Positions 46,227-55,169 of a DNA stretch of 64,000 nt are shown one piece after another. This DNA is from Sinorhizobium saheli. Its GTDB lineage: Bacteria > Pseudomonadota > Alphaproteobacteria > Rhizobiales > Rhizobiaceae. How positions within the stretch are numbered: position 1 is the first letter of the stretch; the number at the start of each line of letters is the position of its first letter. The notes under the pieces were generated by a model that was not told the DNA's origin, did no database searches, and saw only the letters and a program-made list of their open reading frames with translations. A program made the translations under genes and the position numbers. The stretch spans positions 191,130 through 255,129 of the forward strand of contig NZ_LNQB01000083.1 in assembly GCF_001651875.1 (NCBI RefSeq), written 5' to 3'.

Positions 46227-47600
46227 TCAAGACCCCGTTTCACTGCCCCGGCGCGCGACTTTGAGCGTCAAGCCGTCGCGACCGACGACCATCACGTCCT
46301 CTCCGGTCGAAAGCGGCTCGGTGCTCACGGCCTTCCAGCGCTCTCCATGGGCGATGACATAGCCGGCAGCCCCGGCCCAGCTCTCGACCGTGCCGGCTAT
46401 GCCGAGCATTTGCTCCGCGCCGGTCACGACCTTGTGCCGGCGCGAGATGAGAGCGAGCCGGGCGACCAGCACGCTGAAGACGAGACTGGCGATCGCGACG
46501 CCGCCGAGCATCGGCCAGGACACTTCGAGACCGGGTACGTCGGTATCGAACAGGATGGCCGCGCCGAGCACGATGGCGACGCCGCCGCCGACCCCGAGCA
46601 CCCCGAAGGACGGCGCATGCGCTTCGGCCACGAGCAGCGCCACGCCAAGGAGGATCAGGCCGAGCCCGGCATAGCTCACCGGCAGCACCGCAAGCGCGTA
46701 GAGCCCGAGCAGGAGGCTGATGCCGCCGATCGTTCCGGGCAGCACCGTCCCCGGCGTCAGGAACTCGAAGATGAGCCCGTAGATGCCGACGATCATCAGC
46801 AGCAGGGCAACATTCGGATCGGTGATCACCGAGAGCAGGCGCGTGCGCCAGTCCGGCGGCACGTCCTCGACGGCAAGCCCGGCCGTGTCGAGGCGAATGT
46901 CGGCCTGGCCGACCCGAACGGTTCGACCATGGGCCTGCTTCAGCAGGTCTTCGATGGTGCCGGCGGTGAAATCGATGACCTTTTCGCGCACGGCCGCGGA
47001 TGACGAGAGGCTCGCCGCCTCCCGCACAGCCCGCTCCGCCCAGTCGGCATTGCGGTTCCTGAGCTCGGCCAGTCCGCGAATATAGGCGACCGCATCGTTG
47101 ATCAGCTTGGCCTCGCCGGCATTGGCGGGCCGCTGCCCGGCTTCCGGCTTTGCAGCCTCGTCGGGCGTGTCCTTGTCGCTCTCCTCGTCGCCGCCGAAAA
47201 GCCCGCCGCCGATGGCGATCGGTGTCGCCGCCCCCAGATTGGTGCCCGGCGCCATCGCCGCGACATGGCTCGCATAGAGAATATAGGTGCCGGCACTTGC
47301 CGCTCTGGCGCCGCTCGGCGCCACGAAGCTCGCGACCGGAACGGAGGAATCGAGGATGGCGCGGATGATGTCGCGCATGGAGGTATCGAGGCCGCCGGGC
47401 GTGTCCATCTCGAGGACGATCAATGCGACCCCGCGCTCATTGGCGCGCTTGAGCCCGCGCGTCACATATTCGGCCGTCGCCGGGCTGATGGCGCCGTTCA
47501 CATGCAGCACCAACGCCACGCGCTCGGCCGCGGACGCAAGCGGCAGAGGAAACGCGAACGCCGACAGGAGCGTAAAGACCAGGATGAGGATCCGCGACAT
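46227..47600 (-). CDS. nfeD: NfeD1b: membrane-bound ClpP-class serine protease
   Basis: This 457-residue protein has a signal peptide, a ClpP-class protease domain ([19 protein letters not shown]; catalytic Ser in ASAGTYI and Lys in [13 protein letters not shown]), four to five membrane helices and a C-terminal OB-fold NfeD domain ([20 protein letters not shown]). Relatives cleave stomatin near its C-terminus. It is the first gene of a two-gene operon with the slipin. An acidic insert ([20 protein letters not shown]) sits after the Ser region and is common in long NfeD forms. Confidence 0.93.
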   Translation of the reverse strand: MSRILILVFTLLSAFAFPLPLASAAERVALVLHVNGAISPATAEYVTRGLKRANERGVALIVLEMDTPGGLDTSMRDIIRAILDSSVPVASFVAPSGARAASAGTYILYASHVAAMAPGTNLGAATPIAIGGGLFGGDEESDKDTPDEAAKPEAGQRPANAGEAKLINDAVAYIRGLAELRNRNADWAERAVREAASLSSSAAVREKVIDFTAGTIEDLLKQAHGRTVRVGQADIRLDTAGLAVEDVPPDWRTRLLSVITDPNVALLLMIVGIYGLIFEFLTPGTVLPGTIGGISLLLGLYALAVLPVSYAGLGLILLGVALLVAEAHAPSFGVLGVGGGVAIVLGAAILFDTDVPGLEVSWPMLGGVAIASLVFSVLVARLALISRRHKVVTGAEQMLGIAGTVESWAGAAGYVIAHGERWKAVSTEPLSTGEDVMVVGRDGLTLKVARRGSETGS

Positions 47601-47784
47601 TCGCCGTCAACACCTCATGGTTCCATTCGCGACCGCTGGCGGGTGGACGGCGCATCGCCGCCCTCGCCCACACTACCTTTCGTCGCAAATAATTGCCCGC
47701 TAATCATATGCCAGAACTGCGAAAAGCGTAAGAGATCGATGGCGGGCGCTGCCGTGGAAGTTGAATCGTTGTTCCCCGCGCTTC

Positions 47785-47830
47785 CCCCTCATCCGCCTGC
47801 CGGCACCTTTTCCCCGCAGGCGGGGCGAAG
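47785..47830 (-). repeat. Rhizobial intergenic palindromic element (RIME-like)
   Basis: CCCTCATCCGCCTGCCGGCA followed by CCTTTTCCCCGCAGGCGGGG and CGAAG is the inverted counterpart of the element at 13112-13155 and is the better preserved of the two. The CCCCGC/GCGGGG arms form its palindrome. Confidence 0.65.
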
Positions 47831-47928
47831 GGATGACGCCGAGGGGCCAACCCGAGCCAAAGTTGTTCGGCCGCGCAGCGGTCCCGAGAGCCACCATTGA
47901 CTCTGAAATTGTCCCAAGGTAAAAGTGA

Positions 47929-47940
47929 GTAATCGTTAAC
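47929..47940. promoter_or_regulatory. Candidate LacI-type operator in front of its own gene
   Basis: GTAATCGTTAAC differs by one base from the GTAATCGTTTAC at 49008-49019. Both have the central CG and GTAA/TTAC half-sites usual for LacI-family proteins. This copy lies 14 bases before the TTG start of the regulator gene, suggesting autorepression. Confidence 0.5.
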
Positions 47941-47954
47941 CCAAGGAAATTCCC

Positions 47955-48959
47955 TTGACCATCTCCCTGTCCGACATAGCCGCGCGCGCGGGCGTCTCCG
48001 TGAAGACGGTTTCCGGCGCGCTGCATGGCGGCTCGGCGCGCATGTCGGACGAGACGCGGCAGCGCATCAAGGAGATCGCCGAAGAACTCGGCTATGTCAC
48101 CAACCTCGCCGCGCGCAGCATGCGCCAGGGCTGGATGCCGCTGATCGGCGTCGTCGCCGACGAGTTGATCACCTCGCCTTTCGCGACCGAGATCATCCGC
48201 GGCCTCGACGGCGCCGCACGGGCCTCGGACATGGCGGTCTTCGCCATGACGATGAGCGGCCGGCGCGACGTCGGCTCCGTGCTGGAGGAAGTCCGCCGTT
48301 TTCGCCCGCGGGCAATCGCTTATGCCGCCATGTACCACAAGGTCGTCTCGCTGCCCGAAGAATTCGCCGGCGCCGTCGGCGTGATGATCAACTGCCGCGA
48401 GGCCAACGACCGGGTCACGTCGCTGGTGCCGGACGAGGTCGGCGCCGCCCACGAGATCACCAGCTACCTGATCGAGGCCGGGCGGCGAAACATCGCCTTC
48501 ATCAACCTGCCGGGCCTGCTCGCCGGCGAGTTGCGCGAAGCGGGGTTTCGCCAGGCGATGACCGAGGCGGGGCTCGACGGCACCGGCGCCCGAGTGCTGC
48601 CGGCGGTACGCAACGCGATCTACAGCGACCGCGCGCACAGCCTCGTTCCCTCCCACGTCACCGCGTTGATGAGCGGACCGGTTCGCCCAGATGCGATCCT
48701 CTGCGGCAACGATCGTGTCGCCATGGAGGTCTATGCGGCCCTGCGGCGGGTCGGCGCCGAAATCCCGGACGATGTCGCCGTTGCCAGTTTCGACAACCAG
48801 GTCGATATCGCCTCCCGCCTCGATCCGCCCTTGACGACCATGGCGCTCCCGCACCGTGCCATGGGCCGGCTGGCGGCCGATATTCTGCTCGCCGAAAAGG
48901 CCGTGCCGGGAGAGGTGCGCAAGCTGCCGTTCCAGTTGGTGGAGCGTTCATCCGTGTGA
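47955..48959 (+). CDS. LacI-family transcriptional regulator of the fructoside genes
   Basis: This 334-residue repressor has an N-terminal LacI helix-turn-helix (LSDIAARAGVSVKTVSGAL) including the hinge region, and a periplasmic-binding-protein-like sugar-sensing domain (PLIGVVADELITSPFATEI; PDAILCGNDRVAMEVYAAL). The start is TTG at 47955, with AAGGAAA 6 bases upstream. Its targets are probably the adjoining ABC-GH32 genes; an oligofructoside or its breakdown product would be the inducer. Both points are inferred from gene order. Confidence 0.91.
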   Translation: MTISLSDIAARAGVSVKTVSGALHGGSARMSDETRQRIKEIAEELGYVTNLAARSMRQGWMPLIGVVADELITSPFATEIIRGLDGAARASDMAVFAMTMSGRRDVGSVLEEVRRFRPRAIAYAAMYHKVVSLPEEFAGAVGVMINCREANDRVTSLVPDEVGAAHEITSYLIEAGRRNIAFINLPGLLAGELREAGFRQAMTEAGLDGTGARVLPAVRNAIYSDRAHSLVPSHVTALMSGPVRPDAILCGNDRVAMEVYAALRRVGAEIPDDVAVASFDNQVDIASRLDPPLTTMALPHRAMGRLAADILLAEKAVPGEVRKLPFQLVERSSV

Positions 48960-49003
48960 AATTCAGTGACAGCGTGAAAACCCGTTGTGGAGGAGTGATG
49001 ATA

Positions 49004-50287
49004 ATGGGTAATCGTTTACTTTCGATGCTGATGGCATCCGCCGTGCTCGGCGGCATCGCCGAAGCGAAGACAGTCATCCACGTGATGCATCAGGGCGACC
49101 CGGGCTGGGTCTCCACCTATGGCGAAGTCGCCAAGCGCTTCGAGGCCGCCAATCCGGATGTCGACATTGAGCTGATCTACGCACCGCACGACGCCTATAA
49201 CGAGAAGTTCAGCGCTGCCGTCATGTCCAAGCAGCTGCCGGACGTGATGGAGCTCGACGCACCCTTCCTCGCCAACTACGTCTGGTCGGGCTACCTGCAG
49301 CCGATCAAGCCCTTGATCGACCAGGACATCGTCGGCGACATGACGGCGTCCAACATCGCCCAGGGCACCTATCCGGTCGACAAAGAGCTCTATGCCGTCG
49401 GCCTCACCGACTCATCAGTCGTGCTCTACGGCAACAGGAAATATCTGGAAGCGATCGGCGCCCGCATCCCGAAGGGAGTGGATGACGCCTGGACGCGGGA
49501 GGAGTTCGAGGGCTACCTCCAGAAGCTCTCGAAGCTCGAAGGTGTCAAATGGCCGATCGACACCTTCCGCGGCTACGGCATCAAGACCGAATGGATCACC
49601 TATGCCTATGGCCCGATCCTGCAATCAGCGGGCTGCGACCTAATCGACCGCAAGACCTGGAAATCCACGGGCACGCTCGACAGCGACGCTTGCGTCGACG
49701 CGCTGACGATGATGCAGAAGTGGGTTAAGAACGGCTGGGTCGTGCCGCAATCCTCCGGCACCAACCAGTTTTTCGCCGAAGGGCACCCAGCCGCGCTTGC
49801 GCTCGGCGGCCACTGGTTCTATGCGGAAGCCGCCGCCTCCATGAAGGACGACATCGTCGTCATGCCGCTGCCGAAGTTCGGGCCGAAGGGCGCGAGCCCG
49901 AACGGCACCTGGATCTGGGGCATCACCACCGCCTCCGAGCATCCCGACATCGCCGGCAAGTTCGTGAGCTTCATGCTCAAGGACAAGCAGCTCCGCGAGC
50001 ATGCGAAGGAGACGTCGGGCTATCCCGGCTTGAAGAGCTTCGCCGCCGATTCACCGCTCTACGCCGCCGGCGGCCCGATGGCAGTGGCCTTCGAACAGGC
50101 CTCCACGACGGCGGTGGCGCGGCCGCCGCATCCGGCCTATCCGACGATCACCTCGGCCTTCATGGGAGCCGTCGACGAGATCTTCAACGGCGGCGACGTC
50201 AAGGCGGCGCTGACGGCCGCGGCCGAGAAGATCGACGAGGACATCGAGGAAAACGACGGCTACCCGCCCTTCGACGAGCAACAGTGA
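49004..50287 (+). CDS. Sugar ABC transporter, periplasmic binding protein
   Basis: This 427-residue family 1 extracellular binding protein has a short signal peptide (MGNRLLSMLMASAVLGGIAEA). The body has the usual patterns RFEAANPDVDIELIY, MSKQLPDVMELDAPFLA and EGHPAALALGGHWFY. It probably captures beta-fructosides for the permeases downstream. ATG 49004 has GGAGGAG 8 bases upstream; ATG 48998 is very close to it. The start region coincides with an operator-like 12-mer, so repressor could block early elongation. Confidence 0.92.
   Translation: MGNRLLSMLMASAVLGGIAEAKTVIHVMHQGDPGWVSTYGEVAKRFEAANPDVDIELIYAPHDAYNEKFSAAVMSKQLPDVMELDAPFLANYVWSGYLQPIKPLIDQDIVGDMTASNIAQGTYPVDKELYAVGLTDSSVVLYGNRKYLEAIGARIPKGVDDAWTREEFEGYLQKLSKLEGVKWPIDTFRGYGIKTEWITYAYGPILQSAGCDLIDRKTWKSTGTLDSDACVDALTMMQKWVKNGWVVPQSSGTNQFFAEGHPAALALGGHWFYAEAAASMKDDIVVMPLPKFGPKGASPNGTWIWGITTASEHPDIAGKFVSFMLKDKQLREHAKETSGYPGLKSFAADSPLYAAGGPMAVAFEQASTTAVARPPHPAYPTITSAFMGAVDEIFNGGDVKAALTAAAEKIDEDIEENDGYPPFDEQQ
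49008..49019. promoter_or_regulatory. Candidate LacI-type operator over the binding-protein start
   Basis: GTAATCGTTTAC lies in codons 2-5 of the binding protein gene and nearly equals the 12-mer at 47929-47940. Coding constraint could explain it, but the repeated match in the only two places where this repressor should act is suggestive. Confidence 0.45.
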
Positions 50288-50387
50288 TGAGCGAAGGCGG
50301 CTCCGCGGCGACTTTTCCCGCGGGGCCGCAGCGATAGCGTCATCGGACGACCATCGCCAGAGGACGCCAGCCCAAGTGGAGGAGATA

Positions 50388-51344
50388 ATGACCTTGCAGC
50401 AACCGGCGCTGACCGCGACGGCAGCCCTGGCCCGCCCTGCCCGACGGAAAGGCAAGGGACGCAGGGACAGGGGCCGCCTGTTCCAGGAAATCGGAATGCT
50501 CGCGCCGGCGGTGGCGCTTTTGACCGTCTTCCTCATCGTGCCGTTCCTCCTGTCCTTCTGGACGGCGATGACCAACCAGCCGCTGGTGCCGCGCCCGACG
50601 CCGGTGCGCTTCATCGGCCTCATCAACTTCCTGCGCATCTTCCGCGACGACCTGTTCTGGACGTCGCTCTGGAACGTCTCGCGCTTCACCTTCTGGATCC
50701 TGCCGGTGCAATGCGGCCTCGCCTTTGCAACCGCGCTGCTGCTCCACCAGAAGCTGCCGTTGCGCAACTTCTTCCGCGGTCTGTTCTTCCTGCCCGCCAT
50801 CACCTCGATGGTCGTCGTCTGCGTGATCTGGGGGACGCTGTTCCAATACCCGACGGGGCCGCTCAACCAGGTGATCGGCTTCCTTTCCGGCGGCCTCATC
50901 CAGCCCATCGACTGGCTCGGCGACCCGAACTGGGCGATGTTCTCGATCGTGCTGTTGTCCGCCTGGCAGGCCTACGGCTTCCAGATGATCGTCTATCTCG
51001 CCGGCCTGCAGGGCATCCCCGATGAGCTTTATGACGCCGCCAAGATCGACGGCGCCAATGCATTCCAGCGCTTCTGGCACGTCACCATGCCGGGGCTCAG
51101 GCCCACGCATGTCTTCGTGCTCGTCATCACCACGATCCAGGCCTTCAAGCTCTATACCCAGGTCGCGATCCTGACCCAGGGCGGGCCGAAGAGCAGCACC
51201 GAAACGGTGGTCCACTACATGGTGCGCGCCGGCTTCGAGGAACAGAAGCTCGGACTTGCCTCGGCCGTCTCGGTCATTCTCTTCCTGATCGTTCTCGTCA
51301 TCGCGCTGTTGCAGCGCCAGCTCCTGAGGCGTTTCGATGTCTGA
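50388..51344 (+). CDS. Sugar ABC transporter permease (MalF type)
   Basis: This 318-residue inner-membrane permease has six membrane segments and the EAA loop IPDELYDAAKIDGANAFQRF. A long basic N-terminus (RRKGKGRRDRGRLF) precedes the first helix. ATG 50388 lies 3 bases after GGAGGAG; an in-frame GTG at 50376 is less likely. It overlaps the second permease by 8 bases. Confidence 0.92.
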   Translation: MTLQQPALTATAALARPARRKGKGRRDRGRLFQEIGMLAPAVALLTVFLIVPFLLSFWTAMTNQPLVPRPTPVRFIGLINFLRIFRDDLFWTSLWNVSRFTFWILPVQCGLAFATALLLHQKLPLRNFFRGLFFLPAITSMVVVCVIWGTLFQYPTGPLNQVIGFLSGGLIQPIDWLGDPNWAMFSIVLLSAWQAYGFQMIVYLAGLQGIPDELYDAAKIDGANAFQRFWHVTMPGLRPTHVFVLVITTIQAFKLYTQVAILTQGGPKSSTETVVHYMVRAGFEEQKLGLASAVSVILFLIVLVIALLQRQLLRRFDV

Positions 51345-52230
51345 TCTCGCTATTTCCACCTTGCCGGCGGAGGTGACGCGCAAGCGCTCCGCGATCGGCT
51401 CGCTGCGCCTCATCCAGACGGCCTCCATCCTCGTCATCGCCCTTGTGATCGTATCGCCGCTCCTGATGCTCATCGTCGCGAGCCTGAAGGACGATCGCTT
51501 CCAGATCCTCGCCGACATGGGCAGCTTCCGGGCCTTCTGGGTCCCGAACCCCACACTCGCGAACTTCGCCGAAGTCGGCAATCTCTCGGGCGAACTCGCC
51601 TTTGGCCGCTATCTCCTCAATTCGCTCTTCATCCTGGCCGCAACCGTCGGCGCCGGCCTGATCGTCAATTCGATGGCGGGCTTCGTGCTCGCCTGGGGGT
51701 CGCTGCGCGGCCGCGCCTTGATCCTGTCGCTCGTCATCGCGCTCTACGTGATCCCGCAGGAGAGCATCATCATGCCGCTGGTCATCATGGTGTCGCGCGC
51801 CGGCATGACCGACACTTTCGCCGTGCAGATCGTGCCCTGGATCGCGAGCCCGCTCTACATCTTCCTGTTCTACCAGTTCTTCGCCCAGCTTCCGAAGGAG
51901 CTTTTCGAAGCGGCGGAGATGGACGGCGCGTCGGTCTTCCGCATCTACCGCTCGATCTTCCTGCCCTTGAGCCTGCCGGCGCTTGCGACCGTCTCGATCC
52001 TGATGGGGATCGAGACCTGGAACCAGTATCTCTGGCCGATCCTGGTGACGCAGACCGCCTATGCCCGGCCAATCGCGGTCGCCATCGCCACCTTCTTCGG
52101 CCAGGACAGCATCTACTGGGATCGCGCCATGGCGGCGTCCGTCCTGATGATGCTCCCGATCCTCGCCCTCTACCTAGCCTTCCAGCGCTGGTTCGTCAGT
52201 TCCTTCGTTGGCAGTGCCGTGAAAGGTTGA
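51337..52230 (+). CDS. Sugar ABC transporter permease (MalG type)
   Basis: This 297-residue second permease of the fructoside importer has six membrane segments and the loop LPKELFEAAEMDGASVFRIY. It starts inside the end of the first permease and ends 3 bases before the GH32 gene, so transport and hydrolysis genes form one unit. Confidence 0.92.
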   Translation: MSDLAISTLPAEVTRKRSAIGSLRLIQTASILVIALVIVSPLLMLIVASLKDDRFQILADMGSFRAFWVPNPTLANFAEVGNLSGELAFGRYLLNSLFILAATVGAGLIVNSMAGFVLAWGSLRGRALILSLVIALYVIPQESIIMPLVIMVSRAGMTDTFAVQIVPWIASPLYIFLFYQFFAQLPKELFEAAEMDGASVFRIYRSIFLPLSLPALATVSILMGIETWNQYLWPILVTQTAYARPIAVAIATFFGQDSIYWDRAMAASVLMMLPILALYLAFQRWFVSSFVGSAVKG

Positions 52231-52233
52231 TCA

Positions 52234-53955
52234 ATGACGAGCCATGCCAATCCCTCTTCGCTTTTGAACGGCAGCCGCAAGACGCTGAGTGCCGTCATGC
52301 CCGCCGGCGCCACACTGCACGCCTGGCTGAAGGCCGCCGGTGCGGAAAGGACCGCCGAGTTGAGAGCGGTCCAGGACGGACGGGAAATCGGCCTGCTGAC
52401 CGCGCACAATCACGAGGAGTTTCAGTTCCGATCGCTGGTGGTCGAGACGGGCGGCGAGACGTCGTTCACCTTTGACGCGACGAACACGATCGTGTCGGTC
52501 GCCTACGTCTTTTCGGAAGAGGACGTCCTGGAGAAGGGCATCACCGTGCTCCACGTCGACGATGCCAATGCGGCGCCGGCCGTTCCGGAGGGCTACCATT
52601 TCCGCGCGCCCTTCGGCTGGATGAACGACCCGAACGGGTTCGGCCGGTTCGGCGAGGAGGTGCACCTTTTCTACCAGCACTATCCGCATAGCCTGCGCTG
52701 GAACACCATGCATTGGGGTCATGCGGTTTCCGACGACTACCTCCGCTGGCGGCACCTGCCGGTCTTTCTCTTTCCCTCGCCGGAGCTTTCGGTGCGCGCC
52801 GACGGCCGCGGCGGCGCCTTCTCCGGGTCCGCGACCCCGCTTCCCGGAGAAAAGCCCGGCATCCGCGTGTTCTTCACCGAACAGGTGAAAGACCGCGAGC
52901 CCGAGGAACAGATCCAGCTGACGGCCGTCAGCCACGACCGGATCGCGGCGGGTGCTGCCGAGATCATCCTTCCCGAGCGCCCGGCGGGGCTCGACCTGAC
53001 GCTGGATTTTCGCGACCCCTATGTCATCAAGGGCCCGGACGGCCGCTGGAAGATGCTCGTCGGCAGCCGTGACCGGGCGGGCGGCGTCATTCTCCTCTAC
53101 GAGACCGCCGATCCCGACGCTGCGGGGGGCTGGAGCTTCATCGGCATCCTGCATCGCGACAACCGCTTCGGCATGACGGCGGCCGAATGCCCCTGCCTCG
53201 TGCCGCTCGACGGCCCTGCCGACGATCCGCGGACCCGCTGGGCACTGATCTTCGGGCTCCTGACGAGCCGCGACCCGGCAACCGGGCGGCGCAACATCAC
53301 GCTCGCGACCGTCGGCCGTTTCGACGGCCGAACCTTCACGAAGGAATTCGAGCAGGAGCTTGATTTCGGCACCGACGCCTATGCTTTCCAGGCCTTCGTG
53401 GACAATGCCGGGCCGGTCGGCATCGCCTGGCTGGCGAACTGGACGGAAATCTCCAGGAAGGTCGATTTTCCGACGGTCATGACGCTTCCCCGCCGTGTTC
53501 TCCTCAAGGACGGTGCGCTTCTGACGCCGCCGGTCGAGGCGGTCGAGGACCTGCGCCAGCGGCTTGTCGACGAGATGAGGCTCCTGACCGGCGAGACGGT
53601 CGATCTCGGCAACGGTGCGGTCGAGATCGTCATCGATCTCGCAGCCCCCGGCGCCGCCTTCGACCTCGAATTCGACCATCCGGAAGTCGAGCTCGGCGTC
53701 AGGCTCGACGACGAGGGCCTGAGCATCGTCTACGACATTCCGGAGGGCAAATCGTTGCCCCGCTATATCGCCGCCGGCGCGCGCCCCACGACGCTACGCA
53801 TCTTTCTCGATGCCGGCTCGATCGAGATCTTCGCCGACAACGGCCGCTGGACGGGGACGAAGCGCCTGCCCGGCTTCGAGGGCGCGCGCTCGGCTCGCCT
53901 CGCGGCACCCGAAGGCAATGTCGCCGCCGCCGCCATCTGGCAGCTCAAGCTCTGA
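52234..53955 (+). CDS. GH32 beta-fructosidase (levanase/invertase family)
   Basis: This 573-residue glycoside hydrolase would split beta-fructofuranosides such as sucrose, levan or inulin oligomers. The catalytic triad motifs are present: nucleophile in WMNDPNG (Asp 132), transition-state Asp 261 in FRDPY and acid/base Glu 318 in AECPC. A C-terminal beta-sandwich follows (IEIFADNGRWTGTKRLP). No signal peptide is seen, so it acts on sugars after uptake. About 115 residues at the N-terminus precede the catalytic domain and are not recognised, which is unusual. It lies between the permease and ATPase genes of the importer. Confidence 0.93.
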   Translation: MTSHANPSSLLNGSRKTLSAVMPAGATLHAWLKAAGAERTAELRAVQDGREIGLLTAHNHEEFQFRSLVVETGGETSFTFDATNTIVSVAYVFSEEDVLEKGITVLHVDDANAAPAVPEGYHFRAPFGWMNDPNGFGRFGEEVHLFYQHYPHSLRWNTMHWGHAVSDDYLRWRHLPVFLFPSPELSVRADGRGGAFSGSATPLPGEKPGIRVFFTEQVKDREPEEQIQLTAVSHDRIAAGAAEIILPERPAGLDLTLDFRDPYVIKGPDGRWKMLVGSRDRAGGVILLYETADPDAAGGWSFIGILHRDNRFGMTAAECPCLVPLDGPADDPRTRWALIFGLLTSRDPATGRRNITLATVGRFDGRTFTKEFEQELDFGTDAYAFQAFVDNAGPVGIAWLANWTEISRKVDFPTVMTLPRRVLLKDGALLTPPVEAVEDLRQRLVDEMRLLTGETVDLGNGAVEIVIDLAAPGAAFDLEFDHPEVELGVRLDDEGLSIVYDIPEGKSLPRYIAAGARPTTLRIFLDAGSIEIFADNGRWTGTKRLPGFEGARSARLAAPEGNVAAAAIWQLKL

Positions 53956-53978
53956 CAGGACGAGACAGGGAGGAACCC

Positions 53979-55025
53979 ATGGCATCCGTCACCATTGAAC
54001 AGGTTCGCAAAGAGTACGGCGCCGTACCGGTCATTCACGGCGTCTCGATGGAGATCGAGGACGGCGAGTTCGTCACCCTCGTCGGCCCTTCCGGCTGCGG
54101 CAAGTCGACACTTCTGCGCATGCTTGCCGGGCTCGAGGACATCAGCGGCGGCGAGATCCTGATCGGCGGCCGCGTCGTCAACGACGTGGCGCCGAAGGAG
54201 CGCGACATCGCCATGGTCTTCCAGAGCTACGCCCTTTACCCGCATATGACCGTCGCCGAGAACATGGGTTTCGCGCTCAAGCTGAAGGGCGAGGGCAAGG
54301 CGGCGATCGACAGGCGCGTGCGGGAAGCCGCCGATATTCTGGCGCTTGGCCCCCTGCTCGACCGCCTGCCGAAGCAGCTCTCCGGCGGTCAGCGCCAGCG
54401 CGTCGCCATGGGCCGGGCGATCGTGCGCCATCCGCAGGTCTTCCTGTTCGACGAACCGCTCTCCAATCTCGACGCCAAGCTGCGCGTCACCATGCGGGCC
54501 GAGATCAAGGACCTGCATCAGCGGCTGAAAACGACGACCGTCTACGTCACGCACGACCAGATCGAGGCAATGACCATGGCGGACCGGATCGTCGTCATGC
54601 GCGGCGGCAGGGTCGAGCAGATCGGCAGGCCGCTCGAGCTATACGACCGGCCGGCCAACACCTTCGTCGCGACCTTCATCGGCTCGCCGGCGATGAACCT
54701 CTTCGAGGGCGCCATCGCCGACGGGCGCTTCGTCACCGCCAGCGGCGTCGCGCTGCCACTGCCTCCGGGCTACCGCGGCGAAGCACCGAAGGTCTACGGC
54801 ATTCGCCCCGAACACCTGACCATTGCGGAGCGCGGCGTTCCCGCGACCGTCGTCGTGGTGGAGCCGACCGGCTCGGAAACGCATGTGCTCGTCAAGCTCG
54901 GATCGACCGACGCCAACCTCGTGCTCCGCGACCGGGTCGAGCTGGAGCCAGGCCAGCCGATCGCGGTCACCCCGGACCTTGCGAAAGTGCATCTCTTTTC
55001 GGAGCAGGGCATGCGCGTCAATTGA
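53979..55025 (+). CDS. Sugar ABC transporter ATP-binding protein (UgpC/MsmK type)
   Basis: This 348-residue ATPase powers the two permeases. Walker A GPSGCGKST is near residue 37, signature [14 protein letters not shown] near 133, Walker B LFDEPLSNLDAKLR and the switch His in YVTHDQIEAMT. The C-terminal TOBE/regulatory domain is complete. GGGAGGA precedes the ATG. It ends the fructoside operon and is followed by a large inverted repeat. Confidence 0.95.
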   Translation: MASVTIEQVRKEYGAVPVIHGVSMEIEDGEFVTLVGPSGCGKSTLLRMLAGLEDISGGEILIGGRVVNDVAPKERDIAMVFQSYALYPHMTVAENMGFALKLKGEGKAAIDRRVREAADILALGPLLDRLPKQLSGGQRQRVAMGRAIVRHPQVFLFDEPLSNLDAKLRVTMRAEIKDLHQRLKTTTVYVTHDQIEAMTMADRIVVMRGGRVEQIGRPLELYDRPANTFVATFIGSPAMNLFEGAIADGRFVTASGVALPLPPGYRGEAPKVYGIRPEHLTIAERGVPATVVVVEPTGSETHVLVKLGSTDANLVLRDRVELEPGQPIAVTPDLAKVHLFSEQGMRVN

Positions 55026-55113
55026 GAGGCAGTGGCTTCGGGGGCCGGCCGCGGAGGAGCGCACTCCTTTGACATTTTCGTTCGGAGCGTTGGCTCACAG
55101 CCCCGGGGAGGCT

Positions 55114-55161
55114 GGCAGGCCGCCTGACCTGCCGCTGTCTCTGCGGCAAGGCCGGCCTGCC
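55114..55161. terminator. Nested inverted repeat between convergent genes
   Basis: GGCAGGCCG (55114-55122) pairs with CGGCCTGCC (55153-55161), and inside it GCCGC (55131-55135) pairs with GCGGC (55143-55147). It lies between the ends of the convergent ATPase and autotransporter genes, as a bidirectional terminator would. GCGTTT follows on the plus strand, but no long T-run. Confidence 0.45.
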
Positions 55162-55169
55162 GCTGCGTT

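Larger units (their letters stand above)
47601..47954. other. Divergent intergenic region, nfeD / lacI-type regulator
   Basis: This gap of 354 bases holds a RIME-like repeat (47785-47830) in the middle and an operator-like 12-mer (47929-47940) directly before the regulator start. The nfeD promoter must lie in the first part; I could not define its hexamers. Confidence 0.45.
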
